Assembly: GCA_019162745.1 (NCBI GenBank)
Contig: JAFLLC010000089.1
Location: forward strand, 1-52,772
DNA: 52,772 nt
Direction: 5' to 3'
DNA from: Deltaproteobacteria bacterium
Lineage (GTDB): Bacteria > Desulfobacterota > Desulfuromonadia > Geobacterales > Pseudopelobacteraceae
Made by a program: the position numbers and the translations under genes. The first letter of the stretch is position 1; the number at the start of each line of letters is the position of its first letter. A model generated the notes under the pieces. The model did no database searches. It was given only the letters and a program-made list of their open reading frames with translations, and was not told the DNA's origin. Below are positions 44,601 to 52,711 of this stretch, piece by piece.

Positions 44601-45032
44601 ATGGAATTACACAATCAGTTAAAATCTCTCGGTTCCGGTGCTACCACCTACAACTATGACAAACCGGATGCCCGGTTGCTGGAAGCGTTTCCGAGCCCTT
44701 TTGCCCAGGTGGAGCTGAACCCAGCCGGTGCTGTAGGGACCCTGCATATCGAATGTCCCGAGTTTACCTGTCTCTGTCCGATGACCGGACAGCCTGATTT
44801 CGGCAAGATAGTTATTGATTATCAGCCGGACCAGTTCTGTGTCGAGAGCAAGAGCCTTAAGCTGTACCTCGGCTCGTTCCGGATGCATGGAGAGTTTCAC
44901 GAAGCGGGCGTCAACCGCATCTGCAATGATCTGGTGAAGCTGCTTGGCCCGGTCTGGCTGAAGGTGCGCGGCGAGTTCACCCCGCGCGGCGGCATCCCGT
45001 TTTGGCCGACAGTGGAATATCGGAAAAAATAA
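44601..45032 (+). CDS. queF: 7-cyano-7-deazaguanine reductase QueF
   Basis: A 143-residue T-fold enzyme that reduces preQ0 to preQ1 for queuosine in tRNA. The catalytic cysteine lies in [14 protein letters not shown] with the following Asp, and VESKSLKLY matches the QueF motif. Length fits the single-domain YkvM type. The rest of the queuosine pathway is not nearby. A ribosome site AGGAAGTG precedes the ATG. Confidence 0.92.
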   Translation: MELHNQLKSLGSGATTYNYDKPDARLLEAFPSPFAQVELNPAGAVGTLHIECPEFTCLCPMTGQPDFGKIVIDYQPDQFCVESKSLKLYLGSFRMHGEFHEAGVNRICNDLVKLLGPVWLKVRGEFTPRGGIPFWPTVEYRKK

Positions 45033-45037
45033 TATGC

Positions 45038-45109
45038 AACCCCCCAGTCCCCCCTTATCAGGGGGGAAGTCTTTAAGTCTCCCTTGATAAGGGGAGGTTT
45101 GGAGGGGTT
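45038..45109. repeat. REP-like double-hairpin element, copy 2
   Basis: The outer AACCCC (45038) pairs with GGGGTT (45104-45109). Inside are hairpin A (CCCCCC TTATCA GGGGGG, 45049-45066) and hairpin B (CTCCC...GGGGAG, 45079-45096). It has the same plan and size as the element at 33654. It lies between queF and the EF-P-like gene. Confidence 0.72.
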
Positions 45110-45148
45110 AGGTGCGAAATAACATACATATAAGGAGAATCTGATTTT

Positions 45149-45712
45149 ATGTTTTCTACGTCCGACTTCAAAAAAGGGCTCGTCATCCAACTGGACGGAG
45201 CGCCCTGCCTGATTACCGATATCAATATCAGCTCACCCACCGCGCGTGGCGCCAACACAATGGTAAAGACTAAATATCGTAATCTGATAACCGGTCAGGT
45301 GCTGGAAAAAACCTTCCGCTCCGGGGACAAGGTGGATGAGGCCGATTTCGAGCGCCACAAAGGGCAGTTCCTGTATGCCGATGGCGGTAACGGGGTTTTT
45401 ATGGACCTTGAAAACTATGAACAGTTCGAGATGCCGGCAGAAGAGTTCGAGCCTCTCTCGCTGTATCTGCTCGATGGTACGGAAGTTGTTCTGGGACTTT
45501 TTGAAGGGCGCATGGTGAATGTTGACCTGCCGATGACAGTAGAATTAACGGTGACAGAAACGCCGCCGGTCATGAAAAACGCAACTGCGACAGCCGAGAC
45601 GAAGGAAGCGCTTCTCGAAACCGGACTGAAAATACGGGTTCCTCCGTATCTTGAGTCCGGCGAAAAGGTGAAAGTCGATACGCGGGATGGCCGCTTTCTT
45701 TCACGGGCATAA
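45149..45712 (+). CDS. efp: elongation factor P-like protein, EfpL/YeiP type
   Basis: A 187-residue three-domain translation factor that relieves ribosome stalling at poly-proline stretches. The tip loop of domain I reads SSPTARGANTM with R33 at the tip, instead of the lysine of standard EF-P (PGKG). The PTARGA pattern is that of EfpL/YeiP, a paralogue described recently in E. coli. AAGGAG precedes the ATG. No modification genes (epmA/B, earP) are near. A classical EF-P gene is expected elsewhere in the genome. Confidence 0.85.
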   Translation: MFSTSDFKKGLVIQLDGAPCLITDINISSPTARGANTMVKTKYRNLITGQVLEKTFRSGDKVDEADFERHKGQFLYADGGNGVFMDLENYEQFEMPAEEFEPLSLYLLDGTEVVLGLFEGRMVNVDLPMTVELTVTETPPVMKNATATAETKEALLETGLKIRVPPYLESGEKVKVDTRDGRFLSRA

Positions 45713-45726
45713 CTGCTGAAAATTAC

Positions 45727-45755
45727 TTGACATGGGTGAAAGCCTCGTCTATTAT
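45727..45755 (+). promoter_or_regulatory. strong promoter of the tRNA(CAT) gene
   Basis: TTGACA (45727-45732), 17 bases, TATTAT (45750-45755) lie 13 bases before the mature tRNA 5' end. This is a near-consensus sigma-70-type promoter. Confidence 0.72.
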
Positions 45756-45768
45756 GCAACTCCCCTAC

Positions 45769-45845
45769 GGGCCTATAGCTCAGTTGGCTAGAGCCACCGG
45801 CTCATAACCGGTTGGTCCCAGGTTCGAGTCCTGGTGGGCCCACCA
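45769..45845 (+). tRNA. tRNA with CAT anticodon, probably tRNA-Ile2 (lysidine-modified)
   Basis: A 77-base cloverleaf with encoded CCA: acceptor GGGCCTA pairs with TGGGCCC, anticodon CAT at 45803-45805 in the loop CTCATAA, and T arm GGTTCGAGTCC. A CAT anticodon is shared by Met tRNAs and by Ile2, which TilS converts to read AUA. C4-G69 and C5-G68, the determinants for TilS in E. coli, are both present, unlike in elongator Met, so Ile2 is favoured. Confidence 0.92.
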
Positions 45846-45919
45846 TTTCATACATCGAGGGATAAACGCCGGATGCCGGCCAGATATTTGGGAACGTCCC
45901 GACCCCATACCTCAACACG

Positions 45920-45950
45920 AGAGTGCACACCGAAAGGTTGCACTCTTTTT
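45920..45950 (+). terminator. terminator between the tRNA and the Nif3 gene
   Basis: AGAGTGCA and TGCACTCT (45920-45927, 45939-45946) enclose an 11-base loop and are followed by five T. Only 11 bases separate the T run from the next ATG. Confidence 0.82.
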
Positions 45951-45961
45951 GATTTTAGCCT

Positions 45962-47080
45962 ATGAAAATACCAAAAACAGCCGATATAGCTGGAGTTGTT
46001 AATAAAATAGCTCCGATAACTCTGGCGGAAGCGTGGGATAATCCCGGACTTCAGGTCGGCGACCCCGCTGCCGAAGTTACCCGCATCATGGTTGCCCTTG
46101 ATCCGACACCTGATGTAATTGATTCCGCCCTCAAAGCTTCCTGCCAACTGCTTGTCACTCACCACCCCCTCATATTCAAACCGCTCAAATCAATTACAAC
46201 GGCAACCTCGAATGGCTCTTCCATACAAAAAGCTATTAAAGGCGGGCTGTCGATAATCGCCATGCATACCAACTATGACATCGCCAGCGGTGGTCTAAAC
46301 GATCTGCTGGCGAGTAAAATCGGGCTTTCTAAGTGTGCTCCGCTCAAGGTGACAACAACCCTCGGGCTGGTCAAACTGGTTGTATTCGTTCCGGGTGATC
46401 AGCTTGAACACCTTCGCGCTGCCCTGTTCCCCTACGCCGCTGCAGAGGGGAAATACCGGGACTGCTCCTTTGCTGCAGGTGGAATAGGGACGTTCACACC
46501 TCTTGAAGGGGCTGCGCCGTTTACCGGGACGGTTGGCACGTTGGCAAAAGTTCCTGAAGAGCGGCTTGAACTGCTGATAGAACGAACACAGCTGCCGCGA
46601 GCCGTGAGGGCGCTGCTGGCGGCGCATCCTTATGAGGAGCCGGCTTTTGACCTTTATCCGCTTCTGAATGAGGGGGAAAAGCTGGGCATCGGGCGAATCG
46701 GCCGTTTAGCGGAACCTACTACGTTGGCGGAGTATGTCGAACGGCTCAGAATTATTCTGTCGGCACCAGCGCTGCGCTATGTTGGCGACCCCACCGCTAG
46801 AATATCAAAGGTGGCGCTTTGCAGCGGCAGCGGCGCATCTTTACTGCACGATGCCGCCAGGTCCGGTGCAGACCTGCTGGTGACCGGCGACGTAAAATAT
46901 CATGAGGCACGTGATGCCGAAGATCTTGGCCTGGCCTTGATTGATGCCGGTCATTTCCCAACGGAAATAATCATGGTGGATGAAATAACGGAACGACTTG
47001 GCCGGGCACTCCTTGCGGCCGGTTATACAGAGTGCCAGGTAGAAGCATGTAGAACGGAATCGGACCCGTTTCGAATATAG
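45962..47080 (+). CDS. Nif3-like metal-binding protein (YqfO/YbgI type)
   Basis: A 372-residue protein of the Nif3 family, hollow toroid proteins with a di-metal site in the cytoplasm. Both halves of the Nif3 fold are present (WDNPGLQVGD and THHPLIF at the N-terminus; DLLVTGDVKYHEARDA, GHFPTE at the C-terminus). A YqfO-type insert (residues 130-230) separates them, as in Gram-positive members. Function is disputed; GTP cyclohydrolase-like activity is reported for a relative. There is no visible ribosome site, and a terminator sits just upstream. The next gene follows after 42 bases. Confidence 0.85.
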   Translation: MKIPKTADIAGVVNKIAPITLAEAWDNPGLQVGDPAAEVTRIMVALDPTPDVIDSALKASCQLLVTHHPLIFKPLKSITTATSNGSSIQKAIKGGLSIIAMHTNYDIASGGLNDLLASKIGLSKCAPLKVTTTLGLVKLVVFVPGDQLEHLRAALFPYAAAEGKYRDCSFAAGGIGTFTPLEGAAPFTGTVGTLAKVPEERLELLIERTQLPRAVRALLAAHPYEEPAFDLYPLLNEGEKLGIGRIGRLAEPTTLAEYVERLRIILSAPALRYVGDPTARISKVALCSGSGASLLHDAARSGADLLVTGDVKYHEARDAEDLGLALIDAGHFPTEIIMVDEITERLGRALLAAGYTECQVEACRTESDPFRI

Positions 47081-47122
47081 CCGGGAACAGTCAAAACTAA
47101 TTCGCAGCAAGGGAGATGCAAT

Positions 47123-47836
47123 TTGAGAAAAAAACTGGATATGCTGGAAGAATTGCAAGAAGTCGATCAGTTGATCGATACCCATAAGGCAGCTCAGCAG
47201 GGATTACAGTCTGAATTGAGCGGGATTAACCAGGCGGTGGACTCTGCCCGTGAAGAGATTACCATTCTTGGAACCAGACTGGCTCAACTTGAAACGGAAA
47301 AGAGCGGATTGGAAGTTACTCACGCTGTGGAGTTGGAAAACATCGCCAGATCTGAAACAAACATGAAAGAGATCAAGACCAATAAAGAGTTTCAGGCGGT
47401 TGGTCGTGAGATTACGGCTGCCCGGAAACAGGTAACTGATATTGAAGAACTCCTGTTGCAGAAGATCGGCCAGATCGAAGAGCTTTCTGCTGAGCTTGTG
47501 GCTAAAAATAGCCTATGCATTGAGCTTGCCGATAATTCTGCTCAGCGAGCCACCGCAAAACAGGCAGAAATCGACAAGATTCAGGCAGAGATCGATGCGG
47601 ATATTGTTCGTCGGGAAAGCGCCATTAAAGGGATCCCTGCCAGTCTGGTGAAAAAGTTTACCATGCTACGTGAACAGCGCTGCGGCCGGGCGCTTGCGTT
47701 TGCCACGGATGGCTATTGCATGGGGTGCAATATGCAGCTGCCGCCGCAGTTGTATAATAATCTCTACAAATATGAGGAATTGCTGGCCTGTCCTCATTGT
47801 CAGAGGATCTTGATTCTCAAGGTACGGCAGCAGTAA
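47123..47836 (+). CDS. coiled-coil C4 zinc-ribbon protein (COG1579 type)
   Basis: A 237-residue protein. Residues 1-170 are a long coiled coil; the last 55 carry a zinc ribbon (CMGCNMQLPP and CPHCQRIL). It belongs to the COG1579 family, nucleic-acid-associated proteins of unknown function, often next to nif3. The start is TTG at 47123 with AAGGGAG upstream; an ATG at 47116 is in another frame. It is co-directional with the Nif3 gene and probably in its operon. rnpB follows. Confidence 0.8.
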   Translation: MRKKLDMLEELQEVDQLIDTHKAAQQGLQSELSGINQAVDSAREEITILGTRLAQLETEKSGLEVTHAVELENIARSETNMKEIKTNKEFQAVGREITAARKQVTDIEELLLQKIGQIEELSAELVAKNSLCIELADNSAQRATAKQAEIDKIQAEIDADIVRRESAIKGIPASLVKKFTMLREQRCGRALAFATDGYCMGCNMQLPPQLYNNLYKYEELLACPHCQRILILKVRQQ

Positions 47837-47896
47837 GGCAGCATCGGTTATTGTTTGGTGGAAAGCTCCCGTGGGGTGTTCTACCAGACCGCTGAT

Positions 47897-48271
47897 TGGT
47901 TGAAGTAGTCCAGATGGTCGCTGCCGGTTTATCCGGTGGAGGAAAGTCCGGGCTCCATAGGGCGTGACGCTGGATAACGTCCAGCGGGGGTGACCCCAGG
48001 GATAAGTGCCACAGAGAGAAGTCCGCCTGCCTCGGCAGGTAAGGGTGAAAGGGTGAGGTAAGAGCTCACCGGGTCTGGCGGTGACGTCAGATGCCAGGTA
48101 AACCCCGTCAGGAGCAAGACCAAATAGGGGGGCGTTAAGGGTGGCCCGCCCGTGCCTCCGGGTTGGTTGCTTGAGGGTGTCGGTAACGGCATACCCAGAT
48201 GAATGGCCATCGCCCGGGAAGGGGTAACCCGACTCGGGAACAGGACCCGGCTTACGGACTGCTTCAACCAA
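47897..48271 (+). ncRNA. rnpB: RNase P RNA, bacterial class A
   Basis: The catalytic RNA that matures tRNA 5' ends. The 5' and 3' ends pair over TTGGTTGAAG/CTTCAACCAA (about 47897 and 48271). Conserved internal parts are seen: GAGGAAAGTCCGGGC, CAGAGAGAAG, GGGTGAAAGGGTGAGG, AGCAAGACCAAATAGG and ACAGGACCCGGCTTAC. A T-rich tail follows the closing stem. No promoter was recognised in the 60 bases upstream, and read-through from the Nif3 operon is possible. Confidence 0.93.
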
Positions 48272-48309
48272 TTTTTACAGCAAAACAGAAACAGCAAGAC
48301 AGGATTCAA

Positions 48310-48828
48310 GTGGACGATCAGCAGTTGTGGCATCTTAATACTGCCCGTATCAAAGACCTGCTGGCGGTTCTCCCAGCTGGAACCGGGCTGGTTTTGACAC
48401 AGTTGCTGAGCCGTTATCAGCAGGCAAAAGAAGCTCTTGCCGCAATTGTTGCGAAGGTTGATGCTGTTTCTGAATGTCACCGCTGCCGCGGACAATGTTG
48501 CCTGAACGGCAAATACCGGATAAATATACTTGACGCCCTGGCTCATACGGCGGCAGAGACAGCAATATCAGCGGACTTTTCTCAAAATCCGGTCTGCCCG
48601 TACGGGACTGTTGCCGGTTGTACCATGGAACCGGGGTTGCGGCCGGCTGACTGTGTTATGTTCATTTGCGATGCGATTGACCGGAAATTGTCACCGCAGG
48701 CCCGCTTGATTCTCGCTGCCGGGGAAGAGGAACTGCGGGATTGCATCCAAAAAGCTTCCGTTCTGACAGGAGAACCGCTGGGAACTCCGCTACTGCTCTG
48801 GGGCGATAAATATAAACCAAAGGTGTAA
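48310..48828 (+). CDS. cysteine-rich YkgJ-like protein
   Basis: A 172-residue protein with nine or so cysteines, including CHRCRGQCC near residue 60 and CPYG, CTMEPG, DCVMFIC later. The CxxCxxxCC part resembles the YkgJ family, predicted to bind zinc or an Fe-S cluster. The GTG at 48310 with AGGA upstream is chosen; the frame stays open into rnpB from 48199, which must be an artefact. It follows rnpB after 38 bases and precedes a small gene after 11. Function is unknown. Confidence 0.68.
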   Translation: MDDQQLWHLNTARIKDLLAVLPAGTGLVLTQLLSRYQQAKEALAAIVAKVDAVSECHRCRGQCCLNGKYRINILDALAHTAAETAISADFSQNPVCPYGTVAGCTMEPGLRPADCVMFICDAIDRKLSPQARLILAAGEEELRDCIQKASVLTGEPLGTPLLLWGDKYKPKV

Positions 48829-48839
48829 AGGCAAATATA

Positions 48840-49184
48840 ATGGCGACTATTCACGACCTTGTACTTATTCACGTAGATGGTAAACCGGGCTTCTATGCCC
48901 GTATTGATGAGATTCTTCCTGACGTTAAGCCGGGCTGGTGGCAGGCCAAGCTGCTGGTACTTACTTTCCCGCTGCAGGTGTTTACCTGGATTCTTGATGA
49001 TTTTCAGCTTGATGGAGCCGATTTTACAATGGGGGGGACCCCGCTCCGGCTGGAACATTTGGTTTCCCCTGTCGAGCTGGAACGGGCTGAGCAGGAAAAG
49101 GCTGACAAGGAACGTGCACTGAAGGTGCGCCGGGAGGGTGGGTCACCCAAGGTGATATCAATGCAGGATCGCCGCAAAAAATAG
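48840..49184 (+). CDS. small conserved-looking protein, unknown function
   Basis: A 114-residue soluble protein (MATIHDLVLIHVDGKPGFYA at the start), with a hydrophobic beta-rich centre and a charged coiled-coil tail (ELERAEQEKADKERALKVRR). AAAGGC is the only possible ribosome site. It sits 11 bases after the YkgJ-like gene and 67 before hemB. I do not recognise the family. Confidence 0.68.
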   Translation: MATIHDLVLIHVDGKPGFYARIDEILPDVKPGWWQAKLLVLTFPLQVFTWILDDFQLDGADFTMGGTPLRLEHLVSPVELERAEQEKADKERALKVRREGGSPKVISMQDRRKK

Positions 49185-49251
49185 GTGATTCATCCTCACA
49201 TGCGACAATAAATAGCGGCAGAATAAATGCCGTGTTCAAGGAGGATTGGCC

Positions 49252-50226
49252 ATGTTTTTTCCACAGTTTCGTGCCCGAAGGATCAGGGGGAGTGAAACGT
49301 TTCGCCGGATGGTCCGTGAGACATCCGTTTCGGTTAACGATCTTGTCTATCCGATGTTTTCGGCTTTTGGCAGCGGTATTCGCAAAGAAATCTCTTCCAT
49401 GCCGGGCATCTACCAGCAATCCATCGAAAATATTGTCGCCGAGGCCAAAGAGGTTCGGGACCTGGGAATCCCTGCAGTGCTGCTGTTCGGCATCCCTGAG
49501 ACCAAAGATGCGGTAGGCAGTGACGCCTATTCCGATACCGGCATCATTCAGGAAACGATCCGGGCGTTGAAAAAAGAGGTTCCGGGACTGGCGGTCATCA
49601 CCGATGTCTGCATGTGCGAATACACGGACCATGGGCACTGCGGACTTATTAAAAACGGTGATGTCGATAATGACTCGACATTGGAGTTGCTGGCGCGCGA
49701 AGCCCTTTCACACGTACAAGCCGGGGCTGATATGGTCGCTCCTTCCGATATGATGGACGGACGGGTGGGAGCGATCCGTGAAGTGCTTGATAAGAACGGC
49801 TATGATGCGATTCCGATTATGAGTTACGCGGTCAAATACGCTTCCGGCTATTACGGCCCATTCCGCGAAGCGGCCGAATCTACCCCCCAGTTCGGGGATC
49901 GCCGCAGTTATCAGATGGATCCGGCCAACCGTCGTGAAGCGTTGCGTGAAGCGGCTTCGGACATCGAAGAGGGGGCTGACATCATCATGGTAAAGCCGGG
50001 GCTGCCGTATCTCGATATAGTGCGTGACCTGCGCAACGAGTATAACCTGCCGCTGGCGGTCTACAACGTCTCTGGCGAATACAGCATGATCAAGGGGGCG
50101 GCCGAGCGGGGATGGATCGATGAGGAACGGGTGGTGCTGGAGACGATGACCTCATTCAAAAGGGCCGGAGCTGACATCATCATAACCTATCATGCCAAAG
50201 ACGTCGCAAAATGGCTCGCCAGATAG
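49252..50226 (+). CDS. hemB: delta-aminolevulinic acid dehydratase (porphobilinogen synthase)
   Basis: A 324-residue enzyme that condenses two 5-aminolevulinate molecules into porphobilinogen for heme, siroheme and B12. It has the two active-site lysines in SYAVKYAS and [10 protein letters not shown], and the cysteine metal site [13 protein letters not shown]. The ATG at 49252 has AAGGAGG 7 bases upstream; the TTG at 49246 is too close to it. Heme supply fits the cytochrome-rich organism. It is the last gene of the plus-strand run; no clear terminator was found. Confidence 0.95.
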   Translation: MFFPQFRARRIRGSETFRRMVRETSVSVNDLVYPMFSAFGSGIRKEISSMPGIYQQSIENIVAEAKEVRDLGIPAVLLFGIPETKDAVGSDAYSDTGIIQETIRALKKEVPGLAVITDVCMCEYTDHGHCGLIKNGDVDNDSTLELLAREALSHVQAGADMVAPSDMMDGRVGAIREVLDKNGYDAIPIMSYAVKYASGYYGPFREAAESTPQFGDRRSYQMDPANRREALREAASDIEEGADIIMVKPGLPYLDIVRDLRNEYNLPLAVYNVSGEYSMIKGAAERGWIDEERVVLETMTSFKRAGADIIITYHAKDVAKWLAR

Positions 50227-50247
50227 TGTGGTGAAAACTTCCCTACG

Positions 50248-51150
50248 TCACTCGGCACCATTCATGCTTTGATATTGCGACGGCGGCCGCTCCAGATAGC
50301 GGGGCAGGCTGCCGCGCACTTCGAGCATCGGCCCGTCTTCCAATTCCTCAACCTCGCCACTGTCTTCTCCATACTCTTCTTCCCCCGCCGCCCAGTTGTA
50401 CAGCTTTTGCGAGTCTTTTAACACCGGCTTTTGCGGGCTGTTAAATACCCGCTTCTGCATCTCTTCGTCAAACAGGCCGATACAGCCGTGTGATGCCGGT
50501 TTGCCGGGAAGATCGCGGGCATGCAGCCAGTAAGAGGTATTGTCAGCTCCGAAGTGAAAGAGAAGGGCGTTGTCCATCGGGTACTGTTCTTCATCATTGG
50601 CAGTTTTATACAGTGATGACGTGTGATGGAGGTGGCGGGCTGATATTCTGAAAATACCGACAGGGGTTTCCGTAGTGGCCTTGCCGGTAGCGGCAGGAGT
50701 TGAAAAGACCAGCTTCCCCTTTTCATAGGCACCCAGCCACTGTTCGGTTATATCGACCAGGATGTATTTCCCTCGCCGGGCGGCCGGCTGGTAAAAAAGC
50801 GGCAGCGGCGTATAGTTGCGGATGTCCTCCATGTTATCAGGGACTTTTATCGTCATGCCGGGGTAGACATGGCGGCGGTCCACCCTGTTGAAGCGGGCAA
50901 CCAGAATCCAATCGGCGCCAAAGAGCGATTCGAGTGACTGATGAGGCTCTATAAACCGGGGATGCCACTTGATGCCGATGAGGCTCGGATACTCCACCCG
51001 TGACAGATCCTCTCTGGCTTTGTCCTCCGGTGATGCCGCAGGATCATCTGTCATGGATGGTGATCGGAGGACCGAGAAACCGACAAGCACAAAGGTAATA
51101 AGTATAACTAAAACTAATTTGTGCGAAAGCCTCATACGGCTGTAGCGCAT
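50248..51150 (-). CDS. L,D-transpeptidase (YkuD family) with N-terminal anchor
   Basis: A 300-residue cell-wall enzyme. One N-terminal helix (KLVLVILITFVLVGFSVL) anchors or exports it; the LysM-like VYPGMTIKVP region precedes the YkuD domain. The catalytic pair is H221 and C223 in SHGCIGL. It forms 3-3 peptide cross-links or attaches proteins to peptidoglycan. The ATG at 51150 has AAGGA at 9 bases. The C-terminus is acidic, with EEEYGEDSGEVEELEDG. It is convergent with hemB. Confidence 0.88.
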   Translation of the reverse strand: MRYSRMRLSHKLVLVILITFVLVGFSVLRSPSMTDDPAASPEDKAREDLSRVEYPSLIGIKWHPRFIEPHQSLESLFGADWILVARFNRVDRRHVYPGMTIKVPDNMEDIRNYTPLPLFYQPAARRGKYILVDITEQWLGAYEKGKLVFSTPAATGKATTETPVGIFRISARHLHHTSSLYKTANDEEQYPMDNALLFHFGADNTSYWLHARDLPGKPASHGCIGLFDEEMQKRVFNSPQKPVLKDSQKLYNWAAGEEEYGEDSGEVEELEDGPMLEVRGSLPRYLERPPSQYQSMNGAE

Positions 51151-51278
51151 ACAGATGTGTCCTTGCGGTAATGTGATGGTGATCGAGCATCATAGTCATT
51201 TGTCAGCTAATTATCAACAGTTGTCATCACTTCAGCGTAAAATTTCTGGCACCTCAACTTGAAAGTTCCCGAGATGCA

Positions 51279-51692
51279 CTAAGCCGCTGATCCGCAATTT
51301 ATGACAACATCAACTGCCAGGCTATTTACTACTCCTGCCAGTCGGCCATCGTTTGTCCAGAACTCCGTACAGTTATGAAACCGTGCTGTTGCCAGGTGGA
51401 GTGCGTCAGGCGTTTTGATGCCAAAATGCGCCCGGAGTCGGGTTGCTTCTTTGTAAACGGCTTCAGGTATTTCAAGTTTTAAATTTAGTGAGAAGAAACG
51501 GCTGAACTTGTCGATCAGATCATTACGTTTCAGGCGAAGTGGTAACACAAGGCATTCAAGCTCTGTCAATGGGCTGTAACAAACGGTCCCGTCACTTTTA
51601 GCCAATCTGTCTTCAATTGCGGCAACATATGCGGGATGTTCCTCAACCAGATAGATTGCAATGCACGAATCGAGATAAATCTTCCGTATCAT
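51279..51692 (-). CDS. PIN-domain toxin (VapC-like)
   Basis: A 137-residue PIN-domain ribonuclease with the acidic site in YLDSC (residue 8), TELEC, TPDALH and TNDGRL. It is the toxin of a type II pair. The ATG at 51692 is chosen because it overlaps the antitoxin stop in ATGA; the ATG at 51698 lacks proper spacing. The unusual pairing of a PIN toxin with a Phd/YefM-type antitoxin also occurs elsewhere. The target RNA is unknown. Confidence 0.83.
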   Translation of the reverse strand: MIRKIYLDSCIAIYLVEEHPAYVAAIEDRLAKSDGTVCYSPLTELECLVLPLRLKRNDLIDKFSRFFSLNLKLEIPEAVYKEATRLRAHFGIKTPDALHLATARFHNCTEFWTNDGRLAGVVNSLAVDVVINCGSAA

Positions 51693-52024
51693 TCCCATGC
51701 CTCACGCTCTTCACGTATCTGGCACTCTATCTCCATCGGAGACAGCTGTGAAGCTGCTGCCATTCGATTCTCTTTCAAAAAAGCCAGCAACACAGAGCTG
51801 TTGCCGGCGGTGCTGTTTGAGGTCGTGATTGCTGCAGCTGCTATATCACCTGCCTTTTCCAGACGCTCATACACATCCGCTGCGACCAAAACAGCTTCCA
51901 GGCGGTTGTTTCTGATAATAGCGACCTTTTCGCGCTGGTGCTGCACTACACTGCTCAATACCGCACTAAAATTGCGCACCACATCGCTGGATGACATAAT
52001 TTCTTCTCGGGTATAATGTGCCAT
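51689..52024 (-). CDS. Phd/YefM-type antitoxin
   Basis: A 111-residue antitoxin. The N-terminal DNA-binding region (SSDVVRNFSAVLSSVV and KVAIIRNNRLEAVLVAADVYERL) is the Phd/YefM pattern; the C-terminal part binds toxin. AGGAGG lies before the ATG. It precedes the PIN gene with a 4-base overlap. It probably represses its own promoter. Confidence 0.82.
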   Translation of the reverse strand: MAHYTREEIMSSSDVVRNFSAVLSSVVQHQREKVAIIRNNRLEAVLVAADVYERLEKAGDIAAAAITTSNSTAGNSSVLLAFLKENRMAAASQLSPMEIECQIREEREAWE

Positions 52025-52057
52025 AGTTCACACCTCCTTGCTTAAAATATGCATTAA

Positions 52058-52085
52058 ATTATACGCAATATTTTATGTATTACAA
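52058..52085 (-). promoter_or_regulatory. promoter of the toxin-antitoxin operon
   Basis: On the minus strand: TTGTAA (52080-52085), 16 bases, TATAAT (52058-52063), about 35 bases before the antitoxin ATG. An imperfect palindrome TGCATTAAATTATACGCA overlaps the -10 box and is a plausible antitoxin operator. Confidence 0.5.
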
Positions 52086-52711
52086 TGAAAATTTAACGCA
52101 TCTATTTCGGGTGGAATTTGTTGCAGGTGGAACAGCGGTAATGTTCATCTCCGGCAACTTCGACCGTCTGAACGTCGAGGACAAACAGGATGCATAGGGC
52201 AGGGTGAAACGTGTTCTCTACTCTACCTCTTTGGCTAGCAGGAAAAAGATGGGAATGACACCAAAATTAGTCTTCATTAAAGAGATCGTTCTTATTGCCT
52301 GCCATCAGCCAATTCAATGTCTTCAATTTTAAACCGTGTGCTTGAGCCGGTACATCTTCTGGAGAAGGTCAGGAAGGAAGTTGAGAAGATATTGAGGTGT
52401 ATGGGGGGACAGAGTGTTGAATGTTGGCACCCACTTATTTACTGTATTGTTGGCCAAAATATTTGATGATGGCTTGGCAGTATTGAAAGCGTATCCGGCG
52501 AGGAAGATGAATTGCTGCTGGGAATAAAGGAACGTTAGAGAGTACCTGCTCTCTCTAATAAACCGAATATCCACTTGTTTTTAAGTTCCAAATACACTAT
52601 TCAATGTCAATAATTGATTTGCAATAATTGAAACGGAGTAGCCTATGAACCCTTTTGGGTCGGGTATCGCTGTTTAAATGGCACATCGAGGCTGAAAACT
52701 TTTTTGGTGCA
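52086..52711. other. gene-poor stretch, probably decayed
   Basis: No complete gene is supported. On the minus strand near 52108-52160, a frame ends with a cysteine pair (HYRCSTCNKFHPK), a possible tail of a lost zinc-ribbon gene. An 81-codon minus-strand frame at 52329-52574 has no ribosome site or recognised motif. Confidence 0.4.

Noticed and set aside
47666-48271. Minus-strand open frame over rnpB
   Set aside because: The region folds and matches as RNase P RNA on the plus strand; the frame has no motif.
48199-48309. Upstream extension of the YkgJ-like gene into rnpB
   Set aside because: The residues come from RNase P RNA; the GTG at 48310 is a better start.
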